Both the position numbers and the translations under genes were made by a program. Below, piece after piece: positions 56,936 through 64,000 of a stretch of 64,000 nt of DNA (within the stretch, counting starts at the first letter, position 1; the number at the start of each line of letters is the position of its first letter). The DNA is from Diplosphaera chodatii (lineage: Eukaryota > Chlorophyta > Trebouxiophyceae > Prasiolales > Stichococcaceae): positions 930,001 to 994,000 of the forward strand of contig JAALGY010000028.1 in NCBI GenBank assembly GCA_032358165.1, in the 5' to 3' direction. The notes under the pieces are model-generated. The model was not told the DNA's origin. It ran no database searches and worked only from the letters and a program-made list of their open reading frames with translations.

Positions 56936-58638
56936 TCACACATGGCCACTGTACTTGTTGGCGCCACTGGCGCCCTGTGCGCCCTCCACATCTACTACGA
57001 ATAACTTTCCGGAGTCTGGCGATGCACCATCTCCCTCCTCCGATATCGTCGTGATATACAGCTGCCTGGAGGCAGCAGGGTCCTTGTCAGGGTCACCCGC
57101 ACAAAGCGCAACGTCATCGGGCTTGTGCTGGCTCAGCTTGCTGCGACGGCCATCGGCAAACGGACTAGCATTGCACACATGTAACAGCGCAGGATGCCAG
57201 CAACATGGCTCAGACCTGAGGTCACTGCCGCCGAATGCCACTGCGCTCGGCCGCTGCACCGGCATCTCGATCTTGTGCAGCATTTCGCCGGAAGTCGGGT
57301 CATAGCAGCCCACCTGCTTGATAGATATCCATCATGTGCGAAGTCAAGTTGGTGGGTGGTTGTCGTCAGTCATTGATCTGACAGTCTGCAATGCAGTGTG
57401 CTGCTTTGGTCACGTACATCTCCAGTAGACACTGGGAGGCTTGCATTGACTGCTGCTACCTGGCCGCCAGACTCGTGTGCAACCCAGAGGCGATGTTCCG
57501 TGTCAATCGCCATGCCATCGGGAGCTCCTTGTGTGTCGGCATCCAGGGTCACGATGGTGCGCCACTGCGCCGAGGCGTCGGGCGTGCCATCAGCGCCACA
57601 GGGTATGGCATACACTTTGCCGGCGTATGTATCGTTGTAGTACATTTCCTGCTTCTCCTGCAGATGCGCCAGAACAGACGTTGATATATTGGGTTGGCCT
57701 GAACACACCTGCAAGCACCTGCAACTTGTAGTCAACCTGCTCAGCATCTCCGTCACACATGTGGCACACCATGTTCCAGCACATCCCATTCGGCAGCCCC
57801 ATTCTGCCCTGCCCAAACAGGACCGAGAGCTCTGCCTCTGCTGCTCCCTCTGCCTGCTGCAGCTTGTACACCCAGCCTGCAACGCCGTCCTGCCAGCCGT
57901 TCTGTGACATCCTGCCAAGGTACAGCAGGAAGGTGCTGACCTCAGGAATGCAGAGGGCCAAGCTTGCATGGAAAATGACTTCTTTGTGATGACAGTGCAT
58001 GCGTACATGGTGTCGCCGCAAGGTGATGCCACCGTCTGAGGAGTACCTTCCGGCTATGATTTGACCTCCTGGTGCTGCGCGGCTGTCGTTAAACCTCCAC
58101 AGGCCATGCTGCGGATCCTGGGAGCCGTGCTCCTCCGGCACAGTTGCCAGCACGCTGCGCACCTCGCCGTTCTTGCTGAGGTCGATAGCGTACACATTCT
58201 GTACACAGGCATCAGCGTGTCTCGACAAGGTTTGGGGGGCTCAATATCTGCTCAGGATGTGGACCACCGACCATGTGTTATTGAGGGCGGTCTAAGCACG
58301 CTACGCACCTGCTCCATGGGCACCACCAGGATGTCAGGGCTCTGCTGTGTCAGTATGATCGCGGGCGTCAGCTCTTGCGTCCGTACTGAGCCCTGGCGGC
58401 CATCTGCCGGGTAGAACCAGTGGATCTGCTTTCCTTCCTGATCTACCCACAGCAAGCGCTGAGTGTCTGCATCCCAGATCGGCGATTCTCCCAGCTTGTA
58501 CCGTGTTTCAAACACAGGGCGCGGGGCGCTCGTGCGGATCTGCTGCTTTGCAGGAGCCATGGTTGCGCTTGCGACAGCGCTGATCAGACTGCAGCCTGCA
58601 CGGCCAGCGGCGTGACCCGCACTGGGCCTGTTGAGCAT
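56936..58638 (-). CDS. SMP-30/gluconolactonase-family protein, copy 1
   Basis: This is a six-bladed beta-propeller lactonase family (regucalcin, gluconolactonase). Starting from ATG at 58636-58638, the first 26 residues are Ala/Ser/Gly-rich with few charges and could be a targeting peptide; an inner ATG at 58558-58560 (MAPAKQQIRTSAPRP) is the alternative start. Family blocks follow: KLGESPIWDADTQRLLWVDQ (metal-binding Glu), GLWRFNDSRAAPGGQIIAGR near 58090, GWVYKLQQAEGAA, GRMGLPNGMCWN near 57780 (metal-binding Asn) and APDGMAIDTEHRLWVAHESG near 57510 (metal-binding Asp). Then comes YDPTSGEMLHKIEMPVQRPS near 57290 and a final block ITTISEEGDGASPDSGKLFV ending TGA at 56936-56938. All three expected metal ligands are present. 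The true substrate is unknown. Copy 2 lies divergently next door. Confidence 0.88.
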
Positions 58639-58975
58639 TCAATGTATCACGCCAGGGGCTAAAGCCACCTGAGGCGCACCAATGTACTGCTGCACCTGCT
58701 GTCTATGTCGGTACGCCTGCCACTGATGACTTCAAGGCAGCAGAGCGCACAGCGACCAGTACTTGATGTGCCCTGTCTACTTTTCGTCACGAAAGGTCCA
58801 AAGCGTAGGCGATGAAGTGAAAACATGACAATCGGCTGAAACATGAGTAACCCTGAAGTCCAGGATGACGCTGACGCGAAGCGACATTCGCACATGGTGC
58901 ATTTCAGCATTGCGCTGCTGTATCGCGTTCTTCGCTTTGCATCTGTTGCAGCTGTCCAACTGTGCCTGTACAACT
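58639..58975. promoter_or_regulatory. Shared upstream region of two divergent SMP-30 paralogues
   Basis: Only 337 bp separate the start codons of two related genes reading outward, so this region probably acts as a bidirectional promoter. No TATA box is clear. Confidence 0.5.
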
Positions 58976-60447
58976 ATGGCGCCACAGGTCCACGATGCAA
59001 GTGACGTGCATCTTGTGCTTGATGTGCGCGCAAATCTGGGTAAGCTCATTCGGCAATGGTGCATGTGCGCCACGAAAACTGTGTGTCACTCGACATGTGA
59101 TCTCACTTGTTCATCTGTCGATCAGCGGCTGGCGTCACGATCGCAGGTGAATCGCCCAGCTGGGATGGCCAAAGCTCCAGGCTGCTGAGCGTGGACATCA
59201 ATGGCAAAACGATCTTCGTGCTGAACCCAGACACGCAGCAGCATGAGACGATCTCGCTGTCGGAAATGATCGGCGCGGTGAGGCGTCTGACGCGATGGTG
59301 TTGTGTGTTGCGGCTGTTGATGACATTTCATGCGATCATGCACCAGGTCGCCTGATTTGTGCTCGGTCACCATCCAGGTGATGCCCACGACGCAGCGAAA
59401 TGTTGTGCTAGCAGCCCTGGAGCGGGACCTCGCTCTCATTGACTACGCAGACCCCAGCAGCCCGCAGATCAGTGTCATTGCCACCACGCCGGAGGCTGAC
59501 GGGCTGCCTGCCGACGGATGGCGGTTCAACGATGCAAAGGTGGCACCTGGCGGCGCTGTCATCGCGGGCAGGTACTGGCGTCATGCAGTCAGCATCGAGC
59601 AGCATTCTGCAGTTCAACCTTACATACCTGCTCATTGGGTTGCAGAGCAATTTTGCAGCCTGAACTGGGCGCACATCTGCCTGGACAGGATGCACAAAGC
59701 ATGGAGGGACGGCACGCCAGGGCGCGTGTACCGCCTGACAGCCGGCGACCAGCTGCAGCCAGTCATGCAAGTCGACACAATCGGCTTGCCAAATGGCATG
59801 GCGTGGGACACACAAAAGCGGGTCATGTACTTTGCAGACACAGGTGGGCACCAGGCAACTTGCTTGCTATGCGCTTGCAACTGCCTTCCAGATACCGACA
59901 GCAGCCTGACTAGAATGGCTGTGCTCGATCACAGCTGCTAATGCGGTCTTCAGCTACCCGACCGATGCTGATGGCGTGCCAGATGGCAGCCCGCGGCAAC
60001 CAGCCTTCAAGACAGACGATCCGCCAGGTACTCGGTCGGGACACCCTTACCCACACGACATGCACACAGACCATGATCGATGCTCCTTTGAAATCGTTCT
60101 GCATCGTCTGAGGTGCGACAGACATCATCTCCTGTCGTGACGCTGCCCATCTACAACTCGCCGCAGATGGCATCACCATCTCAGACGATGGCAATGTCTG
60201 GGTTGCACTGGCGGAGACGGGCAGCGTGGCATGCTACAGCCCCAGCAGCGGCGAGCTGCTACACGTGGTGAAGCTGCCAGTGCAGCGACCAACAGCACTG
60301 ACATTTGGCGGCTCTGATCTCGGGACGTTGTTTGTCACCACACGGGTTGAGAGCGGCCAAAACGCCTCGCAGCACGCCGGCGGCGTTTTCAGCATTCGCA
60401 TCCCAGGAGTCAGGGGCGCAGCGGCTGCATATCCCTTCCAAGCCTGA
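58976..60447 (+). CDS. SMP-30/gluconolactonase-family protein, copy 2
   Basis: The start exon (ATG at 58976-58978) reads MAPQVHDASDVHLVLDVRAN. It joins in phase 1 to AAGVTIAGESPSWDGQSSRL (metal-binding Glu) and LLSVDINGKTIFVLNPDTQQ. Later blocks are TTQRNVVLAALERDLALIDY near 59395, DGWRFNDAKVAPGGAVIAGR near 59515, DGTPGRVYRLTAGDQLQPVM near 59710 and IGLPNGMAWDTQKRVMYFAD near 59780 (metal-binding Asn). Then come FSYPTDADGVPDGSPRQPA, DGITISDDGNVWVALAETGS near 60170 (metal-binding Asp) and YSPSSGELLHVVKLPVQRPT. It ends FSIRIPGVRGAAAAYPFQA with TGA at 60445-60447. Each block aligns with copy 1, for example KLPVQRPTALTFGGSDL against EMPVQRPSAVAFGGSDL, so the two are paralogues. The N-terminus lacks the leader-like extension seen in copy 1, so the two products may reside in different compartments. 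Confidence 0.88.
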
Positions 60448-61132
60448 CCACCCCTGGGTGTATGCCAGGATAGTGCCTAACCAAATGCTCTGCGCAGTTT
60501 ATTTTGCTGACAATATTGCAACATGGTATTGGGTTTGGTTGACAGTTGCAGCGTGATTGCCTCTGTCACTACGACACTGCATGTCTGTCCAAGCAACGTT
60601 GTAACGATCATCAACTTGACCACTGATCGTCGTTGCTTCAGTGGATGTTTGGCTCTTTTGCATGAGTCTGACTGCCGCCGCCAAGAAATGGTGAAGTGCT
60701 ACACCCTGCTGTGTGCTTCCAGCATGGGTGCATGGCCCTGACATCGCACATATAGACTGGCAATGTTGCCGAGTCTGCCCACTGAAGATGCATCGCTGTC
60801 AATACTGATAGTGTAGCGGGGAGGAATTGGTTGCTTTGGCATGCTGAGCAGCATGCACTGCAATTGACTGTCAGTGGGTGGCAGCAACAAGCAACGCCTT
60901 AAACCGTCGACAGTGCAGCAAACGCCCGGACAACGCATGAGTCGATTTTGAAGCACACCCGATTGTCAAAGCAGCTTGCATGCGTGCTCACGCTGTAAGG
61001 ACTGCTTTCGAATTCGCATCGTGCATGCAGCCCGCTGCGCCAGGTTGCGGTGTGCAAATGATCGACATGCCACCCACGTCCCAGAGAACTTCGCTTGAGA
61101 GCTGAAACGCTCCGGCTAACGACTGTGCAACC
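60448..61132. other. Intergenic region upstream of importin-11
   Basis: This 685 bp stretch holds the 3' end of SMP-30 copy 2, with a TGTAA candidate polyadenylation signal at 60600-60604, and the promoter of the importin gene. No conserved coding block was seen on either strand. Confidence 0.4.
60600..60604 (+). terminator. Candidate polyadenylation signal TGTAA
   Basis: This TGTAA motif lies about 150 bp after the stop codon of SMP-30 copy 2. The evidence is motif and position only. Confidence 0.35.
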
Positions 61133-64000
61133 TTGCCAGCATCGCAGCGGCAGGAGCTCCGCCATACAGGCATCATGCCAATGCCGCCGCCGCCGCCGCC
61201 GCAGCAGGCGCCAGAACTGCCGGCCCTGGGCCCGCAGGACATCAACGACCTGTTTCTGTGCCTGCAGCAGTCTCTCAGCAATGACGTCAGCAAGCAGAAG
61301 GCGGCAGAATCGGCACTGCGGCAGCATGAGTCTCGCCAAGGCTTCTGCTCCTGCCTTGCGGTACAGTTCATCAGTTCTACTGTATCGCGATGGCAAAATG
61401 ACCTGCCGACATGCTCACAGCAATGGTGTTTGCAAGTGTGCAGCTCGCTTCGATGCATTCGCAAGGTCTGTTCCGCACCCGCAGGAGATTGTCGGCACCA
61501 AGGCGGCTGACCATAGCGCCCGCTGGCTGGCGGCGGTCCAACTCAAAAACAGCATTACGAAGTACTGGCGCCCGCGCCTCAACTCCACGTGAACACCTGT
61601 GCCATTGCTGTGTTATTGCACACGAAGCTCAAGCATCCTGCATCCACCCTCGACTGCACCGTGGCATGCAATCCAGATGACATGCCGCACTTTTTGGTCT
61701 CGGTAAAACCTTGTTGTGCAACTCTACGCACTATGCCTGCTGTTTTCACTTGACACTGACAAAGGGCACTCGATGTCTGTAGATCAATGCCGGCAGAAGA
61801 GAAGGACCATCTGAGGCGCAAGCTGCTAGACCTCATAGCTGAGGAGGATAGTCAGGTAGGTTTTGACTGTTGAGGACGCTACGCTGCATGCAGTCAGGCA
61901 GCCTGGTATGGCATGCATGCAAATCTGTGGCGTTGCCACCCACAGCGGTTGATTCCACATTGCTGCCTGCACATATACAGATTGCGCTGCAAGTGGCGCT
62001 GACATTTGCCAAGGTTGCACGACTGGACTACCCTGCTGCCTGGCCGTCGCTGTTTGGTGGGTGGATCCGGCACATGTTGCAGTTGATCACCAACGACACA
62101 ACCTTCCGCCGTGAGCTCTGCAGACGGTGTGTGGGTGAGGTGCATGCAGCACAGCCGTCGACAGCTCTCATCTGACGCCAGGTGACCTGCTTGGGCGGAT
62201 GGACGGCCATGGCCCAGTCGCAGCCCGCCGGGTGTACCTCATGCTGCACCACGTGCTGAAGGAGCTGGCCTCCAAGCGCCTGGTGGCCGACCAGCGCAAC
62301 TTTGCACAGGCACATCTTTCTCTGTGATATGCATCCATCTGTCATGTGCCTGCATGGTTGCCCTGGCCGCTGGCGCCCAGCTCCTCAACCTGGCATGCGG
62401 TGCACGTCCTGAGGTCCGAGGTGGCCGCCAACCATCAGCTCGCATGCATGCAGGTCACGCACCAGCTGTATGAGGGCGTGTGGCGGCAGTGGGTGGCGGA
62501 CACCAGCGCCCTGGTGGAGCGGCTGCCGGCGTCGCTGGACGGCGGCGGCGCGCAGGCGCAGGACATGCTCACCTTCGAGCGGTGGCTCATCCTGCTGAAG
62601 GTGGTGTCACGGATGTGGGGTGGCAGGCTGCACGATGTGTAGGGGTCGCACGCAATGCTTGGGATGTGAGCGAGCCCTCACCACGGTGCTGTTGCGTTAT
62701 CTCATGCCCACATGGTCTGCGAGTGCAGGCTTTGCGCCGCATGGTGGTGTTCGGGTTTGAGGGCGACTACAAGACCCTGCGCCATGTCCCAGCCGTCGAT
62801 CAGGTGGCTTGCCCTGGCATTACGCCTGAGCTGCTGAGGTGCTCACTCAAAGATCTGCACCATTCACAAGGCTCCGTGCGCTTTGCAGGTGCTGCCGGCG
62901 ATTTTGCAGGCCATGCAGGTGCTGCTGCCCCTCAGGCGCCCGGCGGGGCGCCCGCCCAGCCAACTGCATGCAATGCTGGACCGCGGCCTCCTGAAGCTGG
63001 CGAAAACAGTGGCAGACGTCCTGAATTCCCATCCCTGGTGCGACTGCGCCCTTTGTCAAGGCTTAGTGGCAGAGGACCTACATGGCTAGGGTTGCCATGC
63101 TCATGGCACTTCACCATGGTGTTAGTGTTGCTGCACATGGCAGTAATCGACGCACAAAATGGATGTGGCGCACTCATAGCTAGATTGCGAGCCATTTGCC
63201 CTGGCAGCTTCATGTTATTGCGTACACTCTGCGCAGGTCCTCCTTCAACTCGGGGGCATTGACGCCTTTGATGGAGTTCTTCTGCCAGCACCTGGTGCAC
63301 GCAGCAGCGGCGGCGTCAGAGGCCGCTCATCCGCCATTTGAGCGTTTCCTCATGCGCGGCATGCTGTTCTTGAATGCCACACTGCGCAGCACCACCTTCC
63401 GCGGAACTGTGCCAGTGCACTTCCGTATCAACGAGGCGGCACAGCAGCAGGTGTTCGTGATCCCATCAGCATTGTGCTGTACGAGAAAGCGGGGCGAGCC
63501 TCGTGTCTGCCGAACATATGGCGGTGCTGTGTGGTGCTGCATTGCTGATGTCCAAAGCGTCGCTTTTGTTGAGTTGATCTAGTGATGACGCCTCTGGCCT
63601 GCAGGCCACCACCGCCAAAAACATGGCGGAAGAGGTGCAGAACAGCCTGGCGCGCTTCTGGGACGAAGCACGTCTCAACGCTGTCATCAGCGCACTCCTA
63701 CAGCACTACTTCCCGTTGACGGTGATTCATGCTGCCAGCATGGTGCTGTTGGCAAACCCCCAATCACCTGAGGCCACCCACGAGGAAGGTGCACAGAACT
63801 GTTGCTGCATGTTCTAAGCTGGCCTGCACATGTGCAGGCGAAGGACCTGCACGACTGGAAGCTGGATGCAGAGGCGTTCCACCATGCATCTGACGTCGGA
63901 GGCTCCCAGGAGAACCTGCGCACATGCGCCGAGACGCTGTACCTGTCGCTTCTGGAGGTACTCGACAGTGTGTGCATTTTCACGGTGCTGCGGGCTGGGT
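61133..64000 (+). CDS. IPO11: Importin-11-like nuclear transport receptor (partial, N-terminal part)
   Basis: This importin-beta superfamily karyopherin runs off the window. The start is either ATG at 61133 or, in the same frame, 61175 (MPMPPPPPPQQAPELPALGP). The N-terminal HEAT repeats match IPO11/Kap120: DINDLFLCLQQSLSNDVSKQ and KAAESALRQHESRQGFCSCL, then EIVGTKAADHSARWLAAVQL with KNSITKYWRPRLNS (the importin-beta N-terminal domain with its RWLAV-type core). Further blocks are EEKDHLRRKLLDLIAEEDSQ near 61795, IALQVALTFAKVARLDYPAA near 61980 and VYLMLHHVLKELASKRLVAD near 62235. After these come YEGVWRQWVADTSALVERLP near 62470, VVFGFEGDYKTLRHVPAVDQ near 62750, LMEFFCQHLVHAAAAASEAA near 63270 and NMAEEVQNSLARFWDEARLN near 63625. 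The last exon visible reads KDLHDWKLDAEAFHHASDVG. In other organisms IPO11 imports the E2 enzyme UbcM2/UBE2E and ribosomal protein L12; the cargo here is unknown. Confidence 0.9.

Overview
This looks like a piece of nuclear chromosome from a green alga, most likely a Trebouxiophyte (Chlorella/Coccomyxa type); the genus is an inference. The evidence is GC-rich, intron-dense genes in which nearly every gene is split by short introns. Donors are mostly GTGCG/GTGAG, acceptors are mostly TGCAG, and the protein families are plant-like: a 3R-MYB factor, a dehydroquinase-shikimate dehydrogenase fusion, UDP-glucose pyrophosphorylase, a FAX/TMEM14 protein and LCB2. There are no bacterial-style operons or ribosome binding sites. 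Gene models were assembled by hand from reading frame, splice signals and family conservation.

Layout, left to right: end of an unidentified gene (1-739, +); GRAM-domain protein (1193-3146, -); methylmalonate-semialdehyde dehydrogenase, 16 exons (3769-7920, +); protein phosphatase methyltransferase LCMT1 (8150-10384, -); a dehydroquinase/shikimate dehydrogenase fusion with substituted active-site residues (10879-13792, -); R1R2R3-MYB factor with a very long tail (14086-20484, +); UDP-glucose pyrophosphorylase (20991-24039, -); YIF1 (24890-26696, +); serine palmitoyltransferase LCB2 (26992-30342, -); FAX/TMEM14-type membrane protein (31055-32136, +); a 25-exon, about 1,733-residue Ala/Pro/Ser-rich protein with no recognised family (33071-42150, +); TPR protein (42812-44903, +); two-ended membrane protein resembling plant PP2-A10-like (45250-47557, -); HBS1 ribosome-rescue GTPase (48431-51636, +); EamA-type transporter (51923-54207, -); tRNA m7G methyltransferase TRM8/METTL1 (54753-56402, +); two divergent SMP-30/gluconolactonase paralogues (56936-58638, - and 58976-60447, +); and the start of importin-11 (61133 to the window end, +).

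The genes do not form a pathway cluster. They are mostly housekeeping functions: branched-chain amino acid/pyrimidine catabolism, PP2A methylation, nucleotide-sugar and sphingolipid synthesis, ER-Golgi traffic, translation quality control, tRNA modification and nuclear import. Orientation alternates strongly, giving seven divergent pairs with 290-870 bp between start codons.

The most unusual items are: (1) the shikimate-type fusion enzyme, in which the dehydroquinase catalytic His and Lys read as Tyr and Arg, and the shikimate-binding Ser-x-Ser is absent, while the dehydrogenase Lys/Asp pair is kept; (2) the large unrecognised protein at 33071-42150, with internal repeats and a Cys-rich C-terminus; (3) four GC-AG introns; (4) the divergent SMP-30 pair.
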